A model generated the notes under the pieces. It had not been told where the DNA came from and did no database searches. It worked only from the letters and a program-made list of their open reading frames with translations. From positions 1-63,866 of the forward strand of contig CABZUW010000006.1 of assembly GCA_902529105.1 (NCBI GenBank): a stretch of DNA of 63,866 bases. Direction: 5' to 3'. Source of the stretch: an uncultured Pelagibacteraceae bacterium (GTDB lineage Bacteria > Pseudomonadota > Alphaproteobacteria > Pelagibacterales > Pelagibacteraceae). Shown here in pieces: positions 56,864 through 63,866 of this stretch (positions are counted from its first letter, which is position 1; every line of letters begins with the position of its first letter). Position numbers and translations under genes: made by a program.

Positions 56864-57753
56864 TCAAATTTAAACCAATAAGGTTTTTTAATTTTGACTG
56901 AGGCACTTCCACATTTAAATATTTTTTCAAATTTGAAATTCTTGTCTTTAAATTTTACAATTGCGAAAGGAAATTTATTATTTATTAAGACCTTGCCTAA
57001 TTCTGTATTTTCATGATGAATAATATTATCCTTACTTAAATCACCCTCAATTACCTCAACAGGAAAAAGTCTTTTAGACAGCTTATCTTTTAATTTTATT
57101 CTTGCGGTATTTTCTTGACCAACATAACAACCTTTTTTAAAATCAATACCATTTAGCTCATTTAAATTACATTCAATTCCAAATAAATTATTTTTTAATT
57201 TATCTGTATTAATTTGTGGAATTCCAAGTTTATTACTGACAGAATAGTATTCATCTAAATTTGAAGACTTAAGTTCTAATAATTTTAAAGATAAATGTAA
57301 TTTTTCTAAATTTGTAATTAACCTTGCGCCTAAATCTTTGTGTCTTGGATCTAAATAAATTGGATCTTCCCTAAATTTAGTTGTGTACCCAAGTACATCC
57401 TTACTATTTTCTAAAGTTAAAAATTTTTCTCTACTTAAAACAGCAACTACGAATTCATTGCTTAAATTTAAAATTTCTACTTTTGATCTAAACTTATATG
57501 AATTGAGTTTTATGAATAACTCATCTATTACTTTTTTCTCACATTCAAGAAAATATCCTTTTTTATGTTTTGTAATTATAAATTCAAATAAATATTTTCC
57601 TTGAGGTGTTAAAAGGGAAGCAAAGCAACTATTTGTCTCGCTAACCTTTTTAATATCATTTGAAATCAGATTTTGTAAAAAAGTATCTTTATCTTCTCCA
57701 TTAATATATAGGACACCTCTTTCTTCTAATATAAATACTTCATTTATTTTCAT
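56860..57753 (-). CDS. ygfZ: YgfZ/GcvT-domain folate-binding protein
   Basis: A 297-residue tetrahydrofolate-binding YgfZ (Iba57) homologue that supports assembly or repair of iron-sulfur clusters. The diagnostic K-G-C-Y-x-G-Q-E motif is present as KKGCYVGQEN. The N terminus (YINGEDKDTFLQNLISNDIK) is the typical start of the family and the C-terminal beta barrel follows. Only 43 bp separate it from the divergent dihydroorotase. It could be annotated as an aminomethyltransferase, but the YgfZ motif decides. Confidence 0.92.
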   Translation of the reverse strand: MKINEVFILEERGVLYINGEDKDTFLQNLISNDIKKVSETNSCFASLLTPQGKYLFEFIITKHKKGYFLECEKKVIDELFIKLNSYKFRSKVEILNLSNEFVVAVLSREKFLTLENSKDVLGYTTKFREDPIYLDPRHKDLGARLITNLEKLHLSLKLLELKSSNLDEYYSVSNKLGIPQINTDKLKNNLFGIECNLNELNGIDFKKGCYVGQENTARIKLKDKLSKRLFPVEVIEGDLSKDNIIHHENTELGKVLINNKFPFAIVKFKDKNFKFEKIFKCGSASVKIKKPYWFKFD

Positions 57754-57796
57754 AATTGATTGTTTAATGAATATAATATAATTACTTTTTTACTAA

Positions 57797-59104
57797 ATGT
57801 TAGATCTCATAGTAAAAAATGGCACGTGTTTTATTGATGGAAATCTGTCCAAACATGATATTGGCGTCCAAAATGGTAAAATTACACATATAGGGGATTT
57901 AACAAAAGAACAATCAAGTAATACAATAAATGCTGATGGAAAAATAGTCTTTCCTGGTTTAATGGATACTCAAGTTCATTTTAGAGAACCAGGATCTGTC
58001 GATGCAGAGGATTTACATTCAGGTAGTAGAGCAGCTATTGTCGGTGGTATCACTAGCGTTTTTGAAATGCCTAATACAAACCCACCCACAACGAATTTTG
58101 AGGAATTTAAAAAAAAGATAAATATTGGAAGGAGAATGTATTGTAACCATGCTTTCTATTTTGGTGCAACTGCCGAAAATTATGAAATTTTAGAAAAATT
58201 GAAAAATTTAGAAGGATGTTGTGGAATTAAATTATTTGCCGGTTCTTCTACTGGTAATTTGTTAGTTGATAAAGAGGAGGATATAGAAAAGGTTTTTAAG
58301 TACGCTTCAAAAGTGGTTGCTGTACACTCAGAAGATGAGGAAATACTCAAATTAAGAAAAAAATTAATCCAAAAGGGTGATGTAAAAACTCACCCAGTCT
58401 GGCGAAACGAGGAAGTGGCAATATCATCAACTAGAAAAATTGTAAAAATTGCAAAAAGATTAAATAAAAAAGCACACATTCTTCATGTTACAACAAAAGA
58501 TGAGGTGGACTTTCTTTCACAAAATAAAGGAAATATTACTTTTGAAATTACACCTCAACATCTAACTATGTATGCTCCTGACTGCTATGATAAATTAGGA
58601 TCTTATGCTCAAATGAACCCACCTATTCGCGATAAATCACATTATGACAGATTGTGGTATGCTGTAAGAAATGATTACAATGATACAATAGGTTCGGATC
58701 ATGCTCCACACTTAAAAATTAACAAGGAGAAACAATACCCAGACTCTCCCTCGGGAATGCCAGGTGTGCAAACAATATTACCTGTCATGCTAAACCATAT
58801 GAATGATGGAAAAATCAAGTTAAATCAAATTGTTAAATTCTTATGTGAGAACCCAGTTAAGATTTTTGGTATTAAAAATAAAGGTTATATAAAAAAGGAT
58901 TTTGATGCAGACTTTACCATAGTGGATTTAAATAAAGAAATAGAAATTAAAAACGAAAATATCGAAAGTAAATGTGGATGGTCTCCATTTGATGGATATA
59001 AATTTAAAGGTACACCAATTTATACAATCATTGCTGGAGAAATAAAAATGCAAGATGGTAAAATAATTGGTGAACCAACTGGCAAACCTTTAGGTTTTAA
59101 ATAG
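57797..59104 (+). CDS. pyrC: Dihydroorotase (class I type)
   Basis: A 435-residue amidohydrolase closing carbamoyl-aspartate to dihydroorotate in pyrimidine synthesis. Metal-site residues seen are His61, Lys145 (carboxylated in the family, GIKLFAGSS), His177 (VAVHSED), His230 (HILHVTT) and Asp301 (GSDHAPH). The first histidine of the usual HxH is Gln59 (DTQVHFREPG), a variant I recognise in some alphaproteobacterial dihydroorotases. EMPNTNPPT supplies substrate contacts. It could be an allantoinase or dihydropyrimidinase relative; dihydroorotase is the best fit. Its end overlaps the SMR gene by 8 bases. Confidence 0.88.
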   Translation: MLDLIVKNGTCFIDGNLSKHDIGVQNGKITHIGDLTKEQSSNTINADGKIVFPGLMDTQVHFREPGSVDAEDLHSGSRAAIVGGITSVFEMPNTNPPTTNFEEFKKKINIGRRMYCNHAFYFGATAENYEILEKLKNLEGCCGIKLFAGSSTGNLLVDKEEDIEKVFKYASKVVAVHSEDEEILKLRKKLIQKGDVKTHPVWRNEEVAISSTRKIVKIAKRLNKKAHILHVTTKDEVDFLSQNKGNITFEITPQHLTMYAPDCYDKLGSYAQMNPPIRDKSHYDRLWYAVRNDYNDTIGSDHAPHLKINKEKQYPDSPSGMPGVQTILPVMLNHMNDGKIKLNQIVKFLCENPVKIFGIKNKGYIKKDFDADFTIVDLNKEIEIKNENIESKCGWSPFDGYKFKGTPIYTIIAGEIKMQDGKIIGEPTGKPLGFK

Positions 59105-59429
59105 CTTTAGAAGAAAAAGAATTTACTAAAACGACACCAACTATAATCAAAAATAGTCCTAAAATAGCTTGCCAACTTAAAGTTTGCTTAAAAAAAATGT
59201 ATCCCAAGATTGCTATAGTAAAAATTCCTAGACCACTCCATACACCATAAACAATAGCGATTGGCAACTTGTTTACTACAAAAGTTAAGAGGTAAAAAGC
59301 AGATAAATAAAATACTGCTAGAAAAAAAGTTGGTATTGGTTTAGTGAAGTTTTGACAAACCGGTAACAGCATTGTGCCACAAACCTCACAAATTATTGCG
59401 CCTGCTAGAAATAAATAAGTTTTTATCAT
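59097..59429 (-). CDS. Small multidrug resistance (EmrE-type) transporter
   Basis: A 110-residue protein with four transmembrane helices. The membrane-embedded glutamate that binds proton and substrate is Glu15 (GAIICEVCGTMLL), and the family's VVNKLPIAIVYGVWSGLGI and LSWQAILGLFLIIVGVVLVN complete it. The sequence is closer to EmrE-like than SugE/Gdx-like. SMR proteins are proton antiporters for quaternary cations or guanidinium. It starts at the ATG that shares its last base with the prpE stop region and is probably cotranscribed with prpE. Confidence 0.9.
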   Translation of the reverse strand: MIKTYLFLAGAIICEVCGTMLLPVCQNFTKPIPTFFLAVFYLSAFYLLTFVVNKLPIAIVYGVWSGLGIFTIAILGYIFFKQTLSWQAILGLFLIIVGVVLVNSFSSKAI

Positions 59430-61324
59430 TACTTAATAATTTTGTGGGTTATTAAATCATTTTTTATTTCATCTAATATTGCTGGATCATCTATAGTTGC
59501 TGGCATTTTATACTCTTCTTTATCAGCAATCTTTCTTACCGTTCCCCTCAAAACTTTTCCTGATCTAGTTTTTGGAAGTCTTTTAACTACAATTGCTGTT
59601 TTAAACGCTGCAACAGGTCCAACTTTATCTCTAACCATTTGAATACATTCTTTGGATATTGTTTCATTATCTTTATCTACTCCAGCTTTTAAAGCTATTA
59701 AACCAATAGGTAGTTGACCTTTAAGCTTATCTGCAATTCCTATTACAGCACATTCAGCTACAGACTGATGCTCAGATAATACTTCTTCAATTGCACCAGT
59801 TGATAATCTATGACCAGCTACATTAATAATATCATCTGTTCTTGACATTATCCATATGTAACCATCTTCATCTATATGTCCTGCATCATATGTTTGATAA
59901 TATCCATCATAATTGGACATGTAAGTATTTTTATATCTTTCATCAGCATTCCATAAAGTTGGAAACGTTCCTGGAGGCAGAGGTAACTTTACAACAATGT
60001 CACCCATCTCATTCGGTTTTGCAATAGATTGATCTGGTTTTATAATTTTCACATCATAACCAGGTACAGCCTTGCAAGCTGAACCATATTTAGTTTTCAT
60101 CATTTCAATACCTGTGCAGTTAGAACTAATGGCCCAACTTGTTTCTGTTTGCCACCAGTGATCAATTACAGGAACTTTTAATAATCCCTCCGCCCATTTG
60201 ATGGTATCTGGATCCGCTCTCTCCCCAGCTAAAAATAAACTCTCAAAAGATCTAAGATCATATTTTGAAAAGAATTTGCCTTCAGGATCTTCTTTTTTTA
60301 TAGCCCTGAAAGCTGTCGGTGCAGTAAAAAGTGATTTAACTTTATATTCGGAAATAATTTTCCAAAATGCGCCAGCATCAGGTGTGCCAACTGGTTTGCC
60401 TTCAAAAAGAACTGTTGTACATCCCTTAAACAAAGGAGCGTATACAATATAAGAATGACCAACTATCCAACCTATGTCACTAGCAGACCACCACACATCT
60501 CCCTCGTCTATATTATAAATATTCTTCATCGTCCATTTAAGAGCTACTATATGACCGCCTATGTCTCTCACTATTCCTTTAGGAACTCCAGTAGTGCCAG
60601 ATGTATATAAAATATATGCATATTCGTTTGAATTCATCTCTATACAATCTACATCTTTAGAATTTGATAAAGCTTCGTCCCAGCTTATTTCGATTGGAGG
60701 ATTTAACTCAACCTCATTCCCTTTTCTTTGAAAAAAAATTATTTTTTCTACTTTATGTGTCGCTAGTTTCATTGCCCCATCAACGAGAGGTTTGTACTCA
60801 ACTGTTCTAGATGGCTCGAAACCACAAGAAGCTGTAATTAAAATTTTTGCTTTACTATCATCTATTCTGCTTGCAAGTTCATTTGAAGCAAATCCTCCGA
60901 AGACAACAGAGTGAATTGCTCCTATTCTACTACATGCAAGCATTGCTATTACTGCTTCAGGTATCATTGGCATGTAAATTATTACTCTGTCACCTTTGCT
61001 GACTCCTTGATTGACTAAAGCACCTGAGAATTTAGATACTTTTTCTTTTAATTCCTTATAAGTATGCTTTGATTTGTTTCCGGTAACAGGACTATCATAG
61101 ATTAAGGCGGTTTTATCACCATTGCCCTTGTCAATGTGAACATCTAAAGCATTATAGCATGTATTTGTAATACCATCCTCGTACCACTTGTAAAAAGGAT
61201 GATTTGATTTATTCAAAATTTTAGTAGGTTTTTTGAACCAAAAAATATCCTCTGAATTATTTTTCCAAAATTCCTCTGGGTTTTCTATTGACTTGTTGTA
61301 AATCTCCTGAAAATTCTTATTCAT
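59429..61324 (-). CDS. prpE: Propionyl-CoA synthetase (acyl-CoA ligase)
   Basis: A 631-residue AMP-forming acyl-CoA synthetase of the PrpE/ACSS3 branch. The P-loop is YTSGTTGVPKGIVRD. The adenylate motif WWQTETSWA, YYQTYDAGHIDEDGYIWIMSR and the catalytic lysine in KTRSGKVLRG are intact. The terminal MPATIDDPAILDEI is typical of propionyl-CoA synthetases, although acetate can also be used. It activates propionate for the methylcitrate or methylmalonyl route. It diverges from proteorhodopsin across 214 bp of regulatory-looking DNA. Confidence 0.9.
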   Translation of the reverse strand: MNKNFQEIYNKSIENPEEFWKNNSEDIFWFKKPTKILNKSNHPFYKWYEDGITNTCYNALDVHIDKGNGDKTALIYDSPVTGNKSKHTYKELKEKVSKFSGALVNQGVSKGDRVIIYMPMIPEAVIAMLACSRIGAIHSVVFGGFASNELASRIDDSKAKILITASCGFEPSRTVEYKPLVDGAMKLATHKVEKIIFFQRKGNEVELNPPIEISWDEALSNSKDVDCIEMNSNEYAYILYTSGTTGVPKGIVRDIGGHIVALKWTMKNIYNIDEGDVWWSASDIGWIVGHSYIVYAPLFKGCTTVLFEGKPVGTPDAGAFWKIISEYKVKSLFTAPTAFRAIKKEDPEGKFFSKYDLRSFESLFLAGERADPDTIKWAEGLLKVPVIDHWWQTETSWAISSNCTGIEMMKTKYGSACKAVPGYDVKIIKPDQSIAKPNEMGDIVVKLPLPPGTFPTLWNADERYKNTYMSNYDGYYQTYDAGHIDEDGYIWIMSRTDDIINVAGHRLSTGAIEEVLSEHQSVAECAVIGIADKLKGQLPIGLIALKAGVDKDNETISKECIQMVRDKVGPVAAFKTAIVVKRLPKTRSGKVLRGTVRKIADKEEYKMPATIDDPAILDEIKNDLITHKIIK

Positions 61325-61352
61325 ATTAAATTGATTCCCTACGACTAAAATA

Positions 61353-61407
61353 TATTGATTTTATGTTACAGGTTGTATTTAATTTTAAAAAGTCAATAAA
61401 ATCAATA
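61353..61407. promoter_or_regulatory. 12-bp perfect inverted repeat upstream of proteorhodopsin
   Basis: TATTGATTTTAT at 61353-61364 is repeated exactly in inverse as ATAAAATCAATA at 61396-61407, with 31 bp between the arms and 43 bp between arm centres (about four helical turns). The left arm contains the predicted -35. This suits a dimeric or looping regulator serving prpE and proteorhodopsin. No protein is assigned. Confidence 0.5.
61355..61383 (+). promoter_or_regulatory. Possible proteorhodopsin promoter
   Basis: TTGATT (61355-61360) and TTTAAT (61378-61383) are spaced by 17 bp. The start would be near 61390, giving a leader of about 150 bases that includes the hairpin and palindrome below. 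It is the best match on the plus strand in this gap, but AT richness makes chance matches likely. Confidence 0.4.
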
Positions 61408-61468
61408 CTTATTAAGGGTAAAAAAGTCTTCAATAAACTAAATTAATTTGCTATTTAGCCACCATTAT

Positions 61469-61490
61469 GGGTTTGTTGCGGAATAAACCC
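61469..61490 (+). promoter_or_regulatory. Leader hairpin with GCGG tetraloop
   Basis: GGGTTTGTT pairs with AATAAACCC (9 bp including one G-U pair) around a GCGG loop, 48 bases before the proteorhodopsin ATG. No T-tract follows, so it is not a terminator. It is the most stable structure in the gap and a candidate 5' stabiliser or protein-binding site of the mRNA. Confidence 0.5.
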
Positions 61491-61491
61491 G

Positions 61492-61509
61492 TAGTTTAAA
61501 TTTAAACTA
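61492..61509. promoter_or_regulatory. 18-bp perfect palindrome before proteorhodopsin
   Basis: TAGTTTAAATTTAAACTA is its own reverse complement, placed one base after the hairpin and about 30 bases before the ATG. It could be an operator or form a second stem beside the ribosome-binding site GGGAG (61528-61532). Confidence 0.45.
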
Positions 61510-61538
61510 ATAAAAACTAACTAATGAGGGAGTTTTTT

Positions 61539-62306
61539 ATGAAAACATTAAAAACGTTAGCATTTGCTGCGATAGCTCTAATTGGAGCATCTACAGGTGC
61601 TAATGCTGCTGAAGCCTTTTTAGCCACAGACGATTTCGTAGGTATTTCGTTTTGGTTAATTTCAATGGGTATGTTAGCAGCCACTGCGTTTTTCTTTATG
61701 GAGCAAGCTAATGTTAGCACTCAGTGGAGAAAATCGGTAAACGTAGCTGGACTAGTAACTGGTATAGCGTTCATTCACTATATGTACATGAGAGCGGTTT
61801 GGGTTGAAACAGGTGATACTCCAACTGTTTACAGATATATTGATTGGTTAATTACTGTACCTTTACAGCTAGTTGAGTTTTATTTAATTCTTGCAGCAGT
61901 AAGAAAAGTTCCAACTGGAATATTCTGGAGAATATTAATTGGTTCTATCGTCATGCTTGTAGGTGGATATGCAGGAGAAGCAGGATTCATTAACGCTATG
62001 CTTGGTTTCATTATCGGTATGGCTGGATGGATTTACATTCTTTATGAAATATTCTCTGGTGAAGCAGGTAAATCAATGGCTAAATCAGGTAACAAGTCTC
62101 TTGTTACTGCGTTCAGCGCATTGAGAATGATCGTTACTGTTGGTTGGGCTATCTACCCACTTGGATATGTATTTGGATATCTAACAGGTGGAATAGATGC
62201 AAACTCTTTGAACGTAATTTACAACTTAGCTGACTTTGTGAACAAGATCGCTTTTGGTCTAATCATTTGGTCATGTGCAGTTGCAAACTCTTCTAAGAGA
62301 GCTTAA
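61539..62306 (+). CDS. Proteorhodopsin (blue-type light-driven proton pump)
   Basis: A 255-residue seven-helix retinal protein of the inner membrane that pumps protons on illumination. From the preferred ATG it has a cleavable-looking signal (to about ANA, residues 21-23). The retinal Schiff-base lysine is Lys236 (DFVNKIAFG), the proton acceptor Asp102 (RYIDWL), the donor Glu113 and the acceptor-partner His80. Each is offset by +5 from the standard numbering. The tuning position 105 equivalent is Gln110 (TVPLQLVEF), predicting blue absorption. An in-frame ATG 15 bases upstream overlaps the GAGGGAG ribosome-binding site, so the downstream ATG is chosen. Confidence 0.97.
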   Translation: MKTLKTLAFAAIALIGASTGANAAEAFLATDDFVGISFWLISMGMLAATAFFFMEQANVSTQWRKSVNVAGLVTGIAFIHYMYMRAVWVETGDTPTVYRYIDWLITVPLQLVEFYLILAAVRKVPTGIFWRILIGSIVMLVGGYAGEAGFINAMLGFIIGMAGWIYILYEIFSGEAGKSMAKSGNKSLVTAFSALRMIVTVGWAIYPLGYVFGYLTGGIDANSLNVIYNLADFVNKIAFGLIIWSCAVANSSKRA

Positions 62307-62328
62307 TTAAAAGATAACTAAACTTTTG

Positions 62329-62364
62329 AATAGGGCAAGTTTCGTACTTGCCCTATTTTTTTTT
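62329..62364 (+). terminator. Strong Rho-independent terminator after proteorhodopsin
   Basis: AATAGGGCAAGT (62329-62340), loop TTCGT, ACTTGCCCTATT (62346-62357), then an unbroken T-run to 62364. A perfect 12-bp stem, the only textbook intrinsic terminator found in the window. It separates proteorhodopsin from the ferredoxin gene 19 bp further on. Confidence 0.93.
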
Positions 62365-62382
62365 GCACCTATATAAAAAATT

Positions 62383-62703
62383 ATGGCAAAGATCATTTAC
62401 GTCGAGCATAATGGAAATTCACATACGGTTAATGTAGACAATGGTTTATCTGTCATGGAAGGTGCTGTTCAAAATAATATACCAGGAATAGATGGGGATT
62501 GTGGAGGCGGCATGTCGTGTGCAACTTGCCATGTTTATGTCAAAGAAGAGTGGTTTGATAAACTAGAAAAAAAATTAGATGGCGAAGAAGATATGTTAGA
62601 TCAAGCTTACGAGCCAAAAAAAAATAGCAGGCTTAGTTGTCAAATAACAGTCTCTGAAGAACTAGATGGATTAATTGTAAATATGCCAGAGAAACAAGTA
62701 TAA
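62383..62703 (+). CDS. 2Fe-2S ferredoxin (adrenodoxin type)
   Basis: A 106-residue soluble electron carrier. The cluster ligands are Cys40, Cys46, Cys49 ([11 protein letters not shown]) and Cys86 (SRLSCQI), the C-x5-C-x2-C-x36-C spacing of vertebrate/bacterial adrenodoxin-type ferredoxins. Partners commonly include ferredoxin reductases and P450s or Fe-S assembly proteins. The reductase follows directly: its ATG overlaps this stop by 1 base. It probably relies on readthrough of the proteorhodopsin terminator or an unseen promoter; none is evident in the 18 bp available. Confidence 0.93.
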   Translation: MAKIIYVEHNGNSHTVNVDNGLSVMEGAVQNNIPGIDGDCGGGMSCATCHVYVKEEWFDKLEKKLDGEEDMLDQAYEPKKNSRLSCQITVSEELDGLIVNMPEKQV

Positions 62704-63722
62704 TGATAAAAACAGATGCATTAATTATTGGAGCAGGTCCAACAGGATTATTCACAGCTCATCAACTTAAAATTATAGGATTAGATTGTGAGATTGTTGA
62801 TAACCTTGATAAGGCAGGTGGTCAGTGTATTGAGCTTTATCCAGATAAACCTATATATGATATTCCAGCAATTCCCGAGTGCACTGGAGAAGAACTGACA
62901 AAAAATTTATTAGATCAATTAAAACCTTTTAATATTAATTTCCATTTAGGTGAAAGAGTTGATGAACTAAAAAAAAATGAGGTTAATTGGGAAGTTAAAA
63001 CTAATAAAGGAAAAACCTTTTTAACGCCAAATGTAATTATAGCTGGTGGAGTAGGGTCTTTTGAACCAAGAAGATTTTCACCAAAGGAGTGTGAACAATT
63101 TGAAGATAAATCAATTTTTTATTCAATTAAAAATAAAAAAATATTTGAAGGTAAAACTGTTTCAATCTTTGGGGGAGGAGATAGCGCTCTTGATTGGGCT
63201 GTAGAATTATCAAAAAATTCAAAGGTAAATTTAATACATAGAAGAGATGAATTTAGAGGTGCACAGGCAACTTTAGATAAAGTGCATGAGCTTCAAAAAT
63301 CTGGTAAAATCGAATTATTTACAAAATATCAGTTAAAAACCGTTAAAGGTAATGGTACTTTGGAAAGTATTGATATCGAACACGAAAATAAAGAAATAAA
63401 AAATCTTAAATCCGATTATGTTTTAGGATTTTTTGGATTAATTATGCAACTTGGTCCAATTGCCAACTGGGGACTGAATTTAAATAAGAAAACAGTAGAA
63501 GTTGATACAGAAAAATTCGAGACAAATCAAAAAGGAATTTACGCCATTGGAGACATTTGTAATTATCCTGGAAAGTTAAAGTTAATCTTATCAGGATTTC
63601 ACGAAGGTGCGCTTGCTGCTCGTGCTTGTTTTAAGTTAGCTAGACCTAATGAAAAATATAGATTTGAATTTACAACATCATCAAAAACAATAAAGGAAAG
63701 ACTGGGCGTAAAAAGTGATTGA
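62703..63722 (+). CDS. Ferredoxin-NADP reductase (TrxR-like type)
   Basis: A 339-residue two-domain flavoprotein. The FAD loop is IIGAGPTGLF (residues 8-17), the NADPH loop IFGGGDSALDWAVEL, and KGIYAIGDICNYPGKLKLI is the second FAD contact. There is no CxxC where TrxB has one, so it is a ferredoxin/flavodoxin-NADP oxidoreductase of the YumC type. It would move electrons between NADPH and the adjacent ferredoxin. ATG overlaps the ferredoxin stop by 1 base. The next gene (GST) begins inside it, 8 bases before its end. Confidence 0.93.
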   Translation: MIKTDALIIGAGPTGLFTAHQLKIIGLDCEIVDNLDKAGGQCIELYPDKPIYDIPAIPECTGEELTKNLLDQLKPFNINFHLGERVDELKKNEVNWEVKTNKGKTFLTPNVIIAGGVGSFEPRRFSPKECEQFEDKSIFYSIKNKKIFEGKTVSIFGGGDSALDWAVELSKNSKVNLIHRRDEFRGAQATLDKVHELQKSGKIELFTKYQLKTVKGNGTLESIDIEHENKEIKNLKSDYVLGFFGLIMQLGPIANWGLNLNKKTVEVDTEKFETNQKGIYAIGDICNYPGKLKLILSGFHEGALAARACFKLARPNEKYRFEFTTSSKTIKERLGVKSD

Positions 63723-63866
63723 ATTATTTGCGTCTGATACACCAAACGGAAAAAAAATAAGTATAATGTTAGAGGAAATAGAATTTCCCTACAAGGTTAC
63801 TGCTGTCGACCTAGGTAAAGGAGATCAATTTGATCCAAAATTCACAGAAATTAGTCCATTTAGCAA
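63715..63866 (+). CDS. Glutathione S-transferase, N-terminal part (cut by window end)
   Basis: Only the first 50 codons are present, starting at GTG and overlapping the reductase by 8 bases. The translation begins MIELFASDTPNGKKISIMLE, followed by EIEFPYKVTAVDLGKG and FTEISPF. This is the thioredoxin-fold domain of the YfcG/Ure2p-like GSTs, where TPNGKK precedes the glutathione-binding helix. It is probably cotranscribed with the ferredoxin and its reductase, implying a redox-related role. The missing C-terminal helical domain prevents a subtype call. Confidence 0.8.
   Translation, partial: MIELFASDTPNGKKISIMLEEIEFPYKVTAVDLGKGDQFDPKFTEISPFS

Noticed and set aside
57756..57782. Two overlapping TATAAT hexamers before the dihydroorotase with TTGATT 15 bp upstream
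   Set aside because: The spacing is poor and such AT hexamers are frequent here, so no promoter is called.
61524..61538. Earlier ATG for proteorhodopsin
   Set aside because: It coincides with the ribosome-binding GAGGGAG of the next ATG, which gives a normal signal peptide.

Overview
The window reads as a chromosomal segment of a SAR11-type alphaproteobacterium (Candidatus Pelagibacter lineage). The reasons are very low GC with lysine/isoleucine/asparagine-rich proteins, genes packed with overlaps of a few bases, and alphaproteobacterial gene orders (uvrB to uvrC-pgsA, carAB beside yqeY-dnaG-rpoD). The window also carries a proteorhodopsin followed by ferredoxin, ferredoxin-NADP reductase and a glutathione S-transferase, an order I recognise from SAR11. 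No phage, insertion sequence, CRISPR array, restriction system or clear pseudogene is visible.

Layout. 1-2.7 kb: a UbiK-like protein, then a minus-strand MarR / OmpR-type regulator / histidine kinase operon that resembles petP-petR plus a kinase. 2.75-10.3 kb: ilvE, then a tight minus-strand operon uvrB / pteridine-reductase-like SDR / secreted hydrolase / folB / uvrC / pgsA, which mixes excision repair, pterin chemistry and phospholipid synthesis. 10.4-15.8 kb: an aspartate aminotransferase, two nucleotide-binding oxidoreductases, trxB, an ELM1-family protein and a 2OG-Fe(II) oxygenase. 15.8-24.5 kb: carB-carA (minus) facing away from yqeY-dnaG-rpoD (plus). 24.5-28.5 kb: an FkbM methyltransferase, two tRNAs, an orphan four-helix membrane protein, the mlaC/mlaA lipid-asymmetry pair, a peptidoglycan amidase and the RNase P RNA.

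28.6-49.9 kb is one long division and cell-wall cluster: mraZ-ftsZ-rsmH-ftsL-ftsI-murEF(fused)-mraY-murD-ftsW-murG-murC-murB-ddl-ftsQ-ftsA-lpxC-bamD-ligA. It is nearly canonical, but ftsZ sits second, behind mraZ, instead of between ftsA and lpxC. MurE and MurF are one polypeptide. The promoter in front of mraZ is overlaid by three exactly 10-bp-spaced MraZ-type boxes. The enzymes make lipid II, FtsW/FtsI polymerise it at the septum, and FtsZ/A/Q/L organise the divisome.

49.9-63.9 kb: pepP, uvrD, an AsmA-like protein, fumC, a MazG-like pyrophosphohydrolase, ygfZ, a dihydroorotase, an SMR transporter and prpE. The last block is a blue-type proteorhodopsin (Gln at the tuning position) with an elaborate upstream region and a strong terminator, followed by 2Fe-2S ferredoxin, a TrxR-like ferredoxin-NADP reductase and a GST cut by the window end. 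No well-characterised novel system is evident. The best leads are the pteridine reductase beside folB, the rewired dcw cluster and its operator, the proteorhodopsin control region, the degenerate DnaG zinc site and the orphan membrane protein next to the tRNAs. All assignments rest on reading motifs by eye; no database search was run.
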